NCBI RefSeq assembly: GCF_018398425.1
Contig: NZ_JADPMV010000001.1
Span: forward strand, 1,364,001 to 1,428,000
From: Pseudomonas lalucatii
GTDB lineage: Bacteria; Pseudomonadota; Gammaproteobacteria; Pseudomonadales; Pseudomonadaceae
Direction: 5' to 3'
DNA: 64,000 nt
The translations under genes were made by a program, and so were the position numbers. Below are positions 35,501 to 41,921 of this stretch, one piece after another (position 1 is the stretch's first letter; each line of letters begins with the position of its first letter). The notes under the pieces were generated by a model. It was not told the origin of the DNA and did no database searches. It saw only the letters and a program-made list of their open reading frames with translations.

Positions 35501-37909
35501 ACCACCCAAGGCGTGAGCATCGGCGGCCTGACCATGACGCTCCCAGGCAATCCGGTTGGCAGCCTGAGCGTGACAGTGACGGCTACGGCGCAGGATGGCA
35601 CTGATACGGAATCGAATTCCGCCACCATCACCATTGGTGACACCACTGCTCCCGAAACCGCTGATGTAGCCGTTGTCGCCAATGAGGACTCCGGCCCCAT
35701 CACCATCACCCTGAGCGCGACCGATACCGCCAGCAGCATTGCCAACTTCACCATCACCAGCCTGCCGGTGAACGGCACGCTGATGTACAACGGCCAGGCG
35801 GTCCAGGTTGGCCAGGCCATTCCCGCAATTGGTGATCAGGCCAACCTGAGCTTCACACCAAACGCCGACTGGAATGGCAGCACCAACTTCCAGTACCGCG
35901 CCAGCGATGTCGCCGGCAACCCGGACCAAACCCCAGCCACCGTGTCCATCCTGATCAACCCGGTCAACGACGCGCCGATCAATCAACTGCCGGCGAACTA
36001 CATCACCGATGAAGACACCGCGATCAAGCTGAGCGGGCTGTCGGTGAGCGATGTGGATGTGGCCTCCGGTCTTGTCTCGGTTACCCTGGCGGTTGCCCGT
36101 GGGTCCCTGAGCGCCGCAGCAGCCAGCGGTGTCGCGGTTAGCGGTTCGGGTACGGGCACTATTGTTCTGACTGGCACACTTGTCGATATCAATGCCTATC
36201 TAGCAGCTCCGGCGACCCAACCGAGCTATGTTCCGCTCAAGGATGACAGCGGCAGTGTTTCCCTGAGCATGACCAGCAACGATGGCGGCAATACCGGTGC
36301 CGGCGGCGCTTTGACTGATGTCGACACCAGCCTGATCACCATCAATCCAGTGGCCGACGCCATACCTGCCAATGATGTTTCCATTGTCATCGGCACCCCG
36401 GTCGTCAATGAAATCAGCTTCATCGGCGATAGCGGCCTGACCGGCAAGAGCGAATTCACCTTCGGCAACGGCGTGACCATTTCCACCGGCAGCAGTTCCA
36501 CCTTCAACTGGTCGGGCGGCAACAACCTGGGTGTCAACAGCCCGGGCGACAACGGCACACAGTCCCAGCGCATCGACGGTAACGAAGCAATCAACTTCAG
36601 TTTTCCGACCGGCATGCAATACATGGCACTGCGACTGAAGAACTCTGCCGATGACGTGGTCAAGATCAGCAGCAAGCTGGAAACCGCCGACCTGGTGGGT
36701 CAAAGCACGCTGACTGGCTCGATCGGCACCTCGTCGACGTCCGTCGTTTCCTCCTCCAATCTCAAGGTGGAACTGCAACTGGAAGTGAACAATGCCGGTG
36801 TCACCAGCACCGTGACTCGCGTTGCCACTGTCAACTCCGGCGGTAGTTGGTCCGTAAGCCTCACTGGCATCACCGGCACCATCACCAAAGCCACGCTCAA
36901 TGCCACGCTCGACGGCGGCCTGTTCAATCAGGGTGGCAATACATCCGCCAACGTGACCTATTCGATCGGCGCCGACATGAGCAGCCTGGCTATCGGCCTG
37001 GGCGCTGCCAATGCCTTCGGCGCCAATGCCAAGAACAACGGCTTCCAGATCGAGTACATTGCCATCGACCCCAACCCGACAGGCCTGACCAGCTACAGCT
37101 ACCCGGTGGACGTGTATGCCGTGGTGCAGGACACAGTGGGAACGCCGGAGACCATCACCAGCCTGGCACTCAGCGACCTGCCGGCAGGCTCATCGATCAA
37201 CGTGGTGCTGGCCGACGGCAGCTACCAGGAAATCAACGCCAACGCCCAGGGCGTGTTTGACCTGAGCCCCTATACGTCTCTGCTGAACACCCCCACAACG
37301 ACCTCGGGGACCGACAAGATCTACCTGGTCACCAGTTCGGCACTGCCTACTGGCTTCGCTCCGACGCTGTCTCTCGAGGTCAGTGACGGTACCAGCACCG
37401 CCAAGACCATCATCGGCGGCTCGGCCGATTCGACCTTTGTCGGCGGCACCGGCAATGACTACATCAGCGGCGGTGCTGGCAACGACACGCTCAATGGCGG
37501 ACTGGGTAACGACACCCTAGACGGCGGTACCGGCAACGACATCCTTATCGGCGGCGCGGGCGACGATATCCTCATCGGCGGCACCGGAGCGGATAGCTTC
37601 GTCTGGCAAGCAGGCCATACAGGCACCGACCGGATCACCGACTTCAATATCGGCCAAGGCGATCGTATCGACCTACGCGATCTGTTGGTCGGCGAAACCG
37701 ACGCCACCATCGACAATTACTTGCAGGTAGTGACCAACGCCGGTACCTCGACCCTGCTGATCAGCACCACAGGCCAGCTGAACGCCGGTGGCGGTGCGGC
37801 GGTCAATGCCAATACCAGCATCGAGCTGACGGGCGTGGATCTGTCCGGTAGCAGCATCAACTCGCTGATTGCCGGTGCCGACCCGACCATCAAGATCGAC
37901 CATAGTTGA
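23567..37909 (+). CDS. lapA: Giant LapA-type biofilm adhesin with LapG-cleavable retention module
   Basis: The protein has 4780 residues, secreted by type I export. ATG 23567 is preferred to 23555 because GGAG lies 6 bases before it and the protein then starts MSSFVAIIKSIVGQVFA, like known LapA proteins. Residues 1-125 form the retention module, with a TAAG motif at 103-106 matching the LapG cut site (between the alanines). Residues 176-3520 are 15 tandem units of 222 or 225 residues, each two Ig-like beta domains joined by a GTPGNPG-type linker. Residues 3521-4600 hold non-repeated domains: a Calx-beta-like part, VCBS/cadherin-like parts (RSTLEDTPLNGNVLDN, VANEDSGPITITLSATD) and two unique segments that may bind surfaces. 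The end has RTX calcium repeats and a secretion signal. Gene symbol by architecture and context. Confidence 0.93.
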   Translation: MSSFVAIIKSIVGQVFATSLDGLKRQVFEGERLFQGEQLITALGSSVTLQLANGDQVDIGESSQWQAGRAEGAEQAQADNGPTSELEQAIAAGLDPTAELEPTAAGPGATGGAGGAQGGGHSFVMLDETGQQLDPTVGFETAGLAFTGATTTEEDSALVNPATTPAEAVAPPSVVTLSIAGKENSYSEAQQPVFVISISQAQASDVLVTLSNGDTVTILANQTSAEYSAAAQGDDVLVDAGTLTLGVANATVNGAAFENLTLGSAASVAISDTPDTVTATLTSNVDTVAEGGQIVYTVTLSTTSGLPVTGHSGLTFTLANGETLSIAAGATSGSSAPVTVADDALVGGQPAVVNSIASVTGGNVFESLVNAGNTSVTVTDEPGTPGNPGSPNEGDPITLSIAGKENSYSEAQQPVFVISISQAQASDVLVTLSNGDTVTILANQTSAEYSAAAQGDDVLVDAGTLTLGVANATVNGAAFENLTLGSAASVAISDTSDTVTATLTSNVDTVAEGGQIVYTVTLSTTSGLPVTGHSGLTFTLANGETVSIAAGATSGSSAPVTVADDALVGGQPAVVNSIASVTGGNVFESLVNAGNTSVTVTDEPGTPGNPGSPNEGDPITLSIAGKENSYSEAQQPVFVISISQAQASDVLVTLSNGDTVTILANQTSAEYSAAAQGDDVLVDAGTLTLGVANATVNGAAFENLTLGSAASVAISDTPDTVTATLTSNVDTVAEGGQIVYTVTLSTTSGLPVTGHSGLTFTLANGETVSIAAGATSGSSAPVTVADDALVGGQPAVVNSIASVTGGNVFESLVNAGNTSVTVTDEPGTPGNPGSPNEGDPITLSIAGKENSYSEAQQPVFVISISQAQASDVLVTLSNGDTVTILANQTSAEYSAAAQGDDVLVDAGTLTLGVANATVNGAAFENLTLGSAASVAISDTSDTVTATLTSNVDTVAEGGQIVYTVTLSTTSGLPVTGHSGLTFTLANGETLSIAAGATSGSSAPVTVADDALVGGQPAVVNSIASVTGGNVFESLVNAGNTSVTVTDEPGTPGNPGSPNEGDPITLSIAGKENSYSEAQQPVFVVSISQAQASDVLVTLSNGDTVTILANQTSAEYSAAAQGDDVLVDAGTLTLGVANATVNGAAFENLTLGSAASVAISDTSDTVTATLTSNVDTVAEGGQIVYTVTLSTTSGLPVTGHSGLTFTLANGETVSIAAGATSGSSAPVTVADDALVGGQPAVVNSIASVTGGNVFENLVNAGNTSVTVTDEPGTPGNPGTPGSPNEGDPITLSIAGKENSYSEAQQPVFVISISQAQASDVLVTLSNGDTVTILANQTSAEYSAAAQGDDVLVDAGTLTLGVTNATVNGAAFENLTLGSAASVAISDTPDTVTATLTSNVDTVAEGGQIVYTVTLSTTSGLPVTGHSGLTFTLANGETLSIAAGATSGSSAPVTVADDALVGGQPAVVNSIASVTGGNVFENLVNAGNTSVTVTDEPGTPGNPGTPGSPNEGDPITLSIAGKESSYSEAQQPVFVISISQAQASDVLVTLSNGDTVTILANQTSAEYSAAAQGDDVLVDAGTLTLGVTNATVNGAAFENLTLGSAASVAISDTSDTVTATLTSNVDTVAEGGQIVYTVTLSTTSGLPVTGHSGLTFTLANGETLSIAAGATSGSSAPVTVADDALVGGQPAVVNSIASVTGGNVFENLVNAGNTSVTVTDEPGTPGNPGTPGSPNEGDPITLSIAGKESSYSEAQQPVFVISISQAQASDVLVTLSNGDTVTILANQTSAEYSAAAQGDDVLVDAGTLTLGVTNATVNGAAFENLTLGSAASVAISDTSDTVTATLTSNVDTVAEGGQIVYTVTLSTTSGLPVTGHSGLTFTLANGETVSIAAGATSGSSAPVTVADDALVGGQPAVVNSIASVTGGNVFENLVNAGNTSVTVTDEPGTPGNPGTPGSPNEGDPITLSIAGKESSYSEAQQPVFVISISQAQASDVLVTLSNGDTVTILANQTSAEYSAAAQGDDVLVDAGTLTLGVANATVNGAAFENLTLGSAASVAISDTPDTVTATLTSNVDTVAEGGQIVYTVTLSTTSGLPVTGHSGLTFTLANGETVSIAAGATSGSSAPVTVADDALVGGQPAVVNSIASVTGGNVFENLVNAGNTSVTVTDEPGTPGNPGTPGSPNEGDPITLSIAGKENSYSEAQQPVFVISISQAQASDVLVTLSNGDTVTILANQTSAEYSAAAQGDDVLVDAGTLTLGVTNATVNGAAFENLTLGSAASVAISDTPDTVTATLTSNVDTVAEGGQIVYTVTLSTTSGLPVTGHSGLTFTLANGETLSIAAGATSGSSAPVTVADDALVGGQPAVVNSIASVTGGNVFENLVNAGNTSVTVTDEPGTPGNPGTPGSPNEGDPITLSIAGKENSYSEAQQPVFVISISQAQASDVLVTLSNGDTVTILANQTSAEYSAAAQGDDVLVDAGTLTLGVTNATVNGAAFENLTLGSAASVAISDTSDTVTATLTSNVDTVAEGGQIVYTVTLSTTSGLPVTGHSGLTFTLANGETVSIAAGATSGSSAPVTVADDALVGGQPAVVNSIASVTGGNVFENLVNAGNTSVTVTDEPGTPGNPGTPGSPNEGDPITLSIAGKENSYSEAQQPVFVISISQAQASDVLVTLSNGDTVTILANQTSAEYSAAAQGDDVLVDAGTLTLGVANATVNGAAFENLTLGSAASVAISDTSDTVTATLTSNVDTVAEGGQIVYTVTLSTTSGLPVTGHSGLTFTLANGETVSIAAGATSGSSAPVTVADDALVGGQPAVVNSIASVTGGNVFENLVNAGNTSVTVTDEPGTPGNPGTPGSPNEGDPITLSIAGKENSYSEAQQPVFVISISQAQASDVLVTLSNGDTVTILANQTSAEYSAAAQGDDVLVDAGTLTLGVTNATVNGAAFENLTLGSAASVAISDTSDTVTATLTSNVDTVAEGGQIVYTVTLSTTSGLPVTGHSGLTFTLANGETVSIAAGATSGSSAPVTVADDALVGGQPAVVNSIASVTGGNVFENLVNAGNTSVTVTDEPGTPGNPGTPGSPNEGDPITLSIAGKENSYSEAQQPVFVISISQAQASDVLVTLSNGDTVTILANQTSAEYSAAAQGDDVLVDAGTLTLGVTNATVNGAAFENLTLGSAASVAISDTPDTVTATLTSNVDTVAEGGQIVYTVTLSTTSGLPVTGHSGLTFTLANGETVSIAAGATSGSSAPVTVADDALVGGQPAVVNSIASVTGGNVFENLVNAGNTSVTVTDEPGTPGNPGTPGSPNEGDPITLSIAGKENSYSEAQQPVFVISISQAQASDVLVTLSNGDTVTILANQTSAEYSAAAQGDDVLVDAGTLTLGVTNATVNGAAFENLTLGSAASVAISDTSDTVTATLTSNVDTVAEGGQIVYTVTLSTTSGLPVTGHSGLTFTLANGETVSIAAGATSGSSAPVTVADDALVGGQPAVVNSIASVTGGNVFENLVNAGNTSVTVTDEPNPGIEDTVYAHISVNAASVAEGGSLIYTVSLKDAAGNLVSVPLDKEVVVALTWSGAASGGADTSALPASVTVAGGNSEKTFTVTATDDTLVESTEALVASINMVSAVGVFEATAISQTEGTATSAITDNDIDDDNESRSTLEDTPLNGNVLDNATTAVGTATVTGFSVTGDSASYSAGQTATINGVGTLTIAANGTYSFVPAHDYSGPVPSVTYTVTNGVSSDTSTLGITVTPVADAPIVTIDVGAASASTTTITSANAAASGQGYTVQAFNPDGTAGVISSNSSPVGFGVVGAASGANSELGYSGGQSERLTVTFDAPVASATVRFAWLHTGERATYNLFDSAGNLIGSNTIAGITDSVDPAITLTSSTGAAISRIEFTAPRAGDDYLINSIEFASSTSYPLTITATPSDIDYSESIASITVAVPAGATLSAGSANGDGTWTLPLTSSGSYSITIDPTTQGVSIGGLTMTLPGNPVGSLSVTVTATAQDGTDTESNSATITIGDTTAPETADVAVVANEDSGPITITLSATDTASSIANFTITSLPVNGTLMYNGQAVQVGQAIPAIGDQANLSFTPNADWNGSTNFQYRASDVAGNPDQTPATVSILINPVNDAPINQLPANYITDEDTAIKLSGLSVSDVDVASGLVSVTLAVARGSLSAAAASGVAVSGSGTGTIVLTGTLVDINAYLAAPATQPSYVPLKDDSGSVSLSMTSNDGGNTGAGGALTDVDTSLITINPVADAIPANDVSIVIGTPVVNEISFIGDSGLTGKSEFTFGNGVTISTGSSSTFNWSGGNNLGVNSPGDNGTQSQRIDGNEAINFSFPTGMQYMALRLKNSADDVVKISSKLETADLVGQSTLTGSIGTSSTSVVSSSNLKVELQLEVNNAGVTSTVTRVATVNSGGSWSVSLTGITGTITKATLNATLDGGLFNQGGNTSANVTYSIGADMSSLAIGLGAANAFGANAKNNGFQIEYIAIDPNPTGLTSYSYPVDVYAVVQDTVGTPETITSLALSDLPAGSSINVVLADGSYQEINANAQGVFDLSPYTSLLNTPTTTSGTDKIYLVTSSALPTGFAPTLSLEVSDGTSTAKTIIGGSADSTFVGGTGNDYISGGAGNDTLNGGLGNDTLDGGTGNDILIGGAGDDILIGGTGADSFVWQAGHTGTDRITDFNIGQGDRIDLRDLLVGETDATIDNYLQVVTNAGTSTLLISTTGQLNAGGGAAVNANTSIELTGVDLSGSSINSLIAGADPTIKIDHS
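24092..34126 (+). repeat. 15-copy tandem repeat array in the adhesin
   Basis: Units begin at 24092, 24758, 25424, 26090 and 26756 (666-base period), then every 675 bases from 27431 to 33506; the last unit lacks the linker and ends at 34126. Copies are almost identical, differing at a few sites: Asn/Ser in KENSY or KESSY, VA/VT in GVANAT or GVTNAT, Pro/Ser in ISDTPD or ISDTSD, Leu/Val in GETLSI or GETVSI, Ser/Asn in FESLV or FENLV, and a 9-base linker insertion. Units 1-4 share FESLV, the short linker and GATGTG in the SDVLV codons. Units 5-14 share FENLV, the long linker and GACGTG. Confidence 0.98.
37441..37599 (+). repeat. RTX nonapeptide calcium-binding repeats
   Basis: About six consecutive GGxGxDxLx-type motifs (for example GGAGNDTLN, GGLGNDTLD, GGTGNDILI, GGAGDDILI) close to the C-terminus of the adhesin. 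They bind calcium outside the cell and drive folding after export; the remaining 100 residues (DRITDFNIGQGDRIDLRDLL) form the type I secretion signal region. Confidence 0.92.
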
Positions 37910-37918
37910 CACGCATGT

Positions 37919-37949
37919 CCCCCGCCGCCATCGCTACGGGTGGCGGGGG
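37919..37949 (+). terminator. Hairpin after the adhesin gene
   Basis: Perfect 8-bp GC-rich stem CCCCCGCC / GGCGGGGG with a 15-base loop, 10 bases after the adhesin stop. No T-tract follows, so it may be an attenuator or mRNA-end stabiliser rather than a full terminator. Confidence 0.45.
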
Positions 37950-37989
37950 ATCATGTTTGGCAAGTGCCTAGCCGAGTAAGGAGTGGTCG

Positions 37990-38328
37990 ATGTTGTATGT
38001 AAAGCGGGATGCCTGGGGCAACCTGGAGCAGGTCGAAGCGGCACCGTTCGAGGGCATGGACGGAGAGATTGCCGCCGACAGCCAGGAGGCTCAGGCCTGG
38101 TACGCCAACCAGGCCGTGGAAAGCAGTCTGCTCAAGTTGCAGCAGAGCGATCTGGACATGATCCGGGTACTGGAAGACCTGATCACCGTGCTGATCCGCA
38201 AGGGCGTGGTGCGCATCACCGACCTGCCGGAGGCCGCGCAGAGCAAGCTGGTGGGCCGCAGCAAGGCCCGTGACGCCCTGGGCGGGCTACAGCGCCTGAT
38301 CAACGACGACGAGTCCGGGCTGATCTGA
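37990..38328 (+). CDS. Conserved small protein next to lap genes, function unknown
   Basis: This 112-residue soluble, acidic protein has no signal peptide. It starts MLYVKRDAWGNLEQVEAAPF, then a helical stretch DLDMIRVLEDLITVLIRKGVVRITDLPEAAQSKL and an acidic tail. Similar small proteins in pseudomonads often carry the uninformative label 'tryptophan synthase subunit beta-like', which nothing in the sequence supports. AAGGAG precedes ATG 37990. It lies between the adhesin and the convergent lapD gene (16 bases between stops). The position suggests a link to adhesin expression or c-di-GMP control, but this is inference only. Confidence 0.75.
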   Translation: MLYVKRDAWGNLEQVEAAPFEGMDGEIAADSQEAQAWYANQAVESSLLKLQQSDLDMIRVLEDLITVLIRKGVVRITDLPEAAQSKLVGRSKARDALGGLQRLINDDESGLI

Positions 38329-38344
38329 TCAGCCCTCCCCCCTT

Positions 38345-40279
38345 TTATCGCCAGGGCGCCGGCTCGCCGAACAGGCGGCCCTGTACCGCACTGATGCCCA
38401 TCTCGCGTAGCACCTGCCATTCCCCCTCGGTTTCCACGCGCTCGGCGATCAAGGGCAGGTCGATGCTGTTGGCCGCCCGTTGCATGGCTTCGATGAACAG
38501 GCGCTTGTCGTTCTCCTGGTCGATGGCGCGGATATAGCTGCCATCCACCTTGAGGTAGCCGAGCCCCAGCTTGGCCAGGTTGCCGATCATGCTGAAGCGG
38601 CCGCCGAAATGCTGCAGTCCCAGGCCGAAACCCATGCCATGCAGGTGCTGGGTGAGCGCCTCCAGCGCGCCCTGCTCGGGCAGCTGGTCCTCGTCCAGCT
38701 CCAGGGTCAGGCGCGGCCCCAGCTGACTATGCTGGCGCAACATCTCGTACAGGGCCGCCAGGGCTTGCGGCTCACGCACCGTGGTTCCAGACAGGCTCAG
38801 CGCCAGGTGGACGTCGTGACCCTCCATCTGTGCCAACACCCACCCCAGCATCGCCAGGTCCAGACGGGCGGTCCAGCCGAAGCGCTCCAGCCAGGGCAGG
38901 AAGCGCCCCGCGGGTATCAATCCACCCTGCTCGTCGAGCAGGCGGGCCAGCACCTTGTGATGCAAGATGCGCCCGGGCTCGGCGGCATCGACCACCGGCT
39001 GGAAGTGCAGCTGGAATCGTCCCTGCTGCAGTGCCTGATCGAGCAGGCGGTGCCAGCTCTGGCGCTCGTCGGCGGCCGGGCTGGACACGCCGTCTTCGCT
39101 GCAGGCCCAGTGCTGCAGGGTCTGGCTGGCCGCCTGGGCCAAGGCCTCGTCCAGTCGGCGATAGAGGTCGGCGGTGTCCGCCCCCGGGGCGAAGGCGGTC
39201 ATGCCGATGTGGGCCATCGGCAGGCGATCGCTGACGCCGGTCTGCTGCAGGCTCGCCAGCGCCGCATCGAGGCTTTCGGCCAGCTGTTCGGCTTCGTCGC
39301 GATGCAGGCCAGGCGCCAGGATGGCGAACTCGCCGCCCCGGTTGCGCGCCAACAGGTAACGCCCCTGGCAGAACTGCAACAGTTGCTCGGCCACGCTCTT
39401 GATCAGCTGGTCGGTGCGTTGACCACCCAGCCGCTGATTGAGCCCGGCCAGGTCGTCGACCCGCAGCAACACGAGAAAACCGCTGCAGGCCTGCTCCTCG
39501 ACATTCAGGCGCGCATGCAGCTGCAGATCGAAGTAGCGCCTGTTGGCCAGGCCCGTGAGGCTGTCCTGATAGGCCTCGGCGCGCAGCTGCTCGCTGCGCG
39601 CGGCCTGCTCGGCGAACAACGCCTTGAGCTTCTCCACCATCTGGTTCATGGCCTTGACCACGCGGCGAAACTCCGGGGTCCTGGGCAAGTCCGGCAGACT
39701 GAGAAACTCGCGCCGGGCGATGGCGTTGGACTGCTCCACCAGATAATCCAGCGGGCGCAGCTGGCGCTTGAGCAGCAGGACGCCCAGGGCGATGCACAGC
39801 AGGCCGCTGAGGGCCAGCCACAGCAGGATACCCAGGGCGCTTTGCCACAGCTTGCCGATGGCGAACAGCGGGTGGCTGACCACTTCGACCCGCGCCGCCT
39901 GACGCCAGCCGTCGCTGACGATGGCATCGCCGCTGGCCGGCGCCAGGTCGACCAGGTCGGCGAACCACTGCGGCGCCTCGGCGCTGACCGGCACACCGCT
40001 GCGCTCGACCAGCACTTCGCCGCTGGCGGAGTCGATCACCCGGATGCTCTTGAAATAGCCACTGTCGAAGATCGAGCTGACCATCAGCTCGACCATGGCC
40101 GCATCCTCGATATGCGGGCTCAGCGACAGCCCCAGGGCCGTCGCCGCATCCTGGGCATGGGCGCGCAACTGGTTGACCTGCTGCTCGCGGGAACTCTCCA
40201 CGCTGACCAGAAAACTGCCGGTGAAGCTCACCAGCATCAGCACACAGATGGCGATGAACAGCTGCTTGAACAGTGACAT
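38345..40279 (-). CDS. lapD: LapD c-di-GMP receptor with degenerate GGDEF-EAL domains
   Basis: This 644-residue inner membrane protein has TM1 (LFIAICVLMLVSFTGSFLV), a periplasmic LapD/MoxY-type output domain (residues 25-150), TM2 (LGILLWLALSGLLCIALGVLLL) and a HAMP segment. The GGDEF domain is degenerate (RNRGGEFAI replaces the active site) and the EAL domain has KVLARL in place of the catalytic EAL, as in known LapD. Such domains bind but neither make nor break c-di-GMP. Bound c-di-GMP makes the periplasmic domain capture LapG and spare the adhesin. lapG lies 22 bases upstream in the same direction. Confidence 0.95.
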   Translation of the reverse strand: MSLFKQLFIAICVLMLVSFTGSFLVSVESSREQQVNQLRAHAQDAATALGLSLSPHIEDAAMVELMVSSIFDSGYFKSIRVIDSASGEVLVERSGVPVSAEAPQWFADLVDLAPASGDAIVSDGWRQAARVEVVSHPLFAIGKLWQSALGILLWLALSGLLCIALGVLLLKRQLRPLDYLVEQSNAIARREFLSLPDLPRTPEFRRVVKAMNQMVEKLKALFAEQAARSEQLRAEAYQDSLTGLANRRYFDLQLHARLNVEEQACSGFLVLLRVDDLAGLNQRLGGQRTDQLIKSVAEQLLQFCQGRYLLARNRGGEFAILAPGLHRDEAEQLAESLDAALASLQQTGVSDRLPMAHIGMTAFAPGADTADLYRRLDEALAQAASQTLQHWACSEDGVSSPAADERQSWHRLLDQALQQGRFQLHFQPVVDAAEPGRILHHKVLARLLDEQGGLIPAGRFLPWLERFGWTARLDLAMLGWVLAQMEGHDVHLALSLSGTTVREPQALAALYEMLRQHSQLGPRLTLELDEDQLPEQGALEALTQHLHGMGFGLGLQHFGGRFSMIGNLAKLGLGYLKVDGSYIRAIDQENDKRLFIEAMQRAANSIDLPLIAERVETEGEWQVLREMGISAVQGRLFGEPAPWR

Positions 40280-40301
40280 GAACGACTCCTTCCGGCCCGC
40301 T

Positions 40302-40988
40302 TCAGGGAAATCCCTCGGCCCTCATCTTTTTCAACAGATCCTGCCAACGCGACAAGCGCTTGCTGTCTCCGACTTTCTTGCCGCCACCGCTGCCCGGCAG
40401 CCACAGCCCTTCGCCATTGAAGGCATAGACCGGCACCAGGTCGGTGCGGCGGTTGGCCGGTTCGATGGCGTCGATCAGGTTGTCCAGTACCAGGGGCGTG
40501 GCCGTAGGGTGCGGGTAATAGGTGAGCACCATGTGTGCCTGGTTCAGGCGCACGGCCTTGACGTAGGTGATGCGCAATTTATCGCTCGGCACGCCGAGCT
40601 GGCGCAGGCTGAAATACTTGGCGATGGCGAAGTCCTCGCAGTCTCCGGCGCCCAGGTGCAGTGCCTCGACCGGCGTCGCCCAATAGTCGCGGACCCGCCA
40701 CAGCTCGATATCGTCGCGAAAGCGCAGCCGCAGATTGAAGAAGCGGTTCACCGCCTCGAGCTGTTCGGCCTCGCTCGCGCCGACCTGCTCCTGCAATAGC
40801 CGTTGCCAGCTGGTGAGCCGCTCGCGACCGTCCCGCGAAGTGCCGTACAACTGCTCGGCCAATCGGCCGATGCGGGCGAAGTCCCAGTCCGCCGACAACG
40901 CGCAGGTGGCGAGCAGCATGACCAACGGCCAGACGATCATCCACGTCCGACGCCAGGCAGGCTGCGCCACGCTCCGTCCTATCTGCAA
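40302..40988 (-). CDS. lapG: LapG periplasmic cysteine protease
   Basis: This 228-residue bacterial transglutaminase-like cysteine proteinase has an N-terminal hydrophobic segment (MIVWPLVMLLATCALSA) for export. The catalytic triad is Cys117 (GAGDCEDFAIAKYF), His152 (LNQAHMVL) and Asp169 (LVLDN), with spacing close to that of P. fluorescens LapG. The acidic residues flanking the Cys (Asp116, Glu118) match the calcium-binding positions of the family. It cuts the adhesin retention module, releasing the cell, unless held by LapD. The predicted substrate site TAAG is in the adhesin of this same locus. It forms an operon with lapD. Confidence 0.95.
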   Translation of the reverse strand: MQIGRSVAQPAWRRTWMIVWPLVMLLATCALSADWDFARIGRLAEQLYGTSRDGRERLTSWQRLLQEQVGASEAEQLEAVNRFFNLRLRFRDDIELWRVRDYWATPVEALHLGAGDCEDFAIAKYFSLRQLGVPSDKLRITYVKAVRLNQAHMVLTYYPHPTATPLVLDNLIDAIEPANRRTDLVPVYAFNGEGLWLPGSGGGKKVGDSKRLSRWQDLLKKMRAEGFP

Positions 40989-41257
40989 ACCGAGGATTCC
41001 CTATATTCGCCCGACAGCCATGGTGCGGGGCATGGCCCAAAAAAACAATCGTCCCATGGCACTCTCCCGAGCAACCCGGCAGCAGTGGCCAGCGGACAGT
41101 CCCGGAATGTACACAGGGGATCGAGTCACACGGTCTGAACCCTGTACATGCGAGGCTCACTCGGCAGCATGGCGAAGCCTCCGGGCGGGCGCCGAGAACT
41201 AGGCTGTCGCGCTAGGCCCGCCCGCCGCAGCACCGCGACGCACGGGCCCTCCACGCA

Positions 41258-41695
41258 CTAATACTGCCGACGCTGCCGGCCGCGATAACCGTCGCCACCT
41301 GCGCCGCGGTGCCTGTGCCGCAGTTTCGGCGTGCGCTCGTCCGGCTTGAAGTGCTGCCCCCGCCATCCCGGCCGGGGCTCTGCCGAGCGGTAATCGCGCC
41401 GCCCTTCCAGACGATGCACGGAGCGGCGATCGACACCATAGTGGCGCGCGTCGGGTGCCGGCAGATAGCGGCGCTGGTCATGCCGGCGAGGCGTGAAATG
41501 GCGCCCGTCATGCCGACGCAGGTCATGCCCGTGATAACGCGGCACCACATAGACCGGATAGCGCTGCACCTGGTGGTAGTTGCTCGAGTAATGGCGCTCG
41601 TAACCCCGGTAGCCATGGTCGTAGCCCCCGCCGTACACCGCACAACCGGTCAACGACAGCCCGAACAACGCAACGAGTAGGGATTTGTAGTGCAT
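41258..41695 (-). CDS. His/Arg/Tyr-rich lipoprotein, unknown function
   Basis: The 145-residue product starts at ATG 41695, which has a perfect AAGGAGG ribosome site; the longer frame to 41755 does not. Signal peptide MHYKSLLVALFGLSLTGC gives lipobox LTGC. The mature protein is low-complexity and very basic: YGGGYDHGYRGYERHYSS, then many His, Arg and Tyr (HDGRHFTPRRHDQRRY), with no cysteine after the lipid anchor and no recognisable domain. The composition suggests metal or polyanion binding, but that is speculation. It stands alone between lapG (same strand, 269 bases away) and a divergent diguanylate cyclase. Confidence 0.7.
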   Translation of the reverse strand: MHYKSLLVALFGLSLTGCAVYGGGYDHGYRGYERHYSSNYHQVQRYPVYVVPRYHGHDLRRHDGRHFTPRRHDQRRYLPAPDARHYGVDRRSVHRLEGRRDYRSAEPRPGWRGQHFKPDERTPKLRHRHRGAGGDGYRGRQRRQY

Positions 41696-41921
41696 GGCGG
41701 CCTCCTTCGAGCGCAGGGCATTCACCGACCGACACCGGTTTCTGGGCGCGCTCACACAGCATCTGACCTTCCAGGGCGCATCCGGTGCGAAACGAATGGC
41801 GCCCCGATGGGTGACAAGGTGTTGCAGAGGGCTCGCGATGACCGCTCGGCGAGATCGAGTCGGTGACGCCAGGCCTGCGGCAGGCTAGCATGGCGGCCTC
41901 GCCCACCCCACAGAACCCCGC

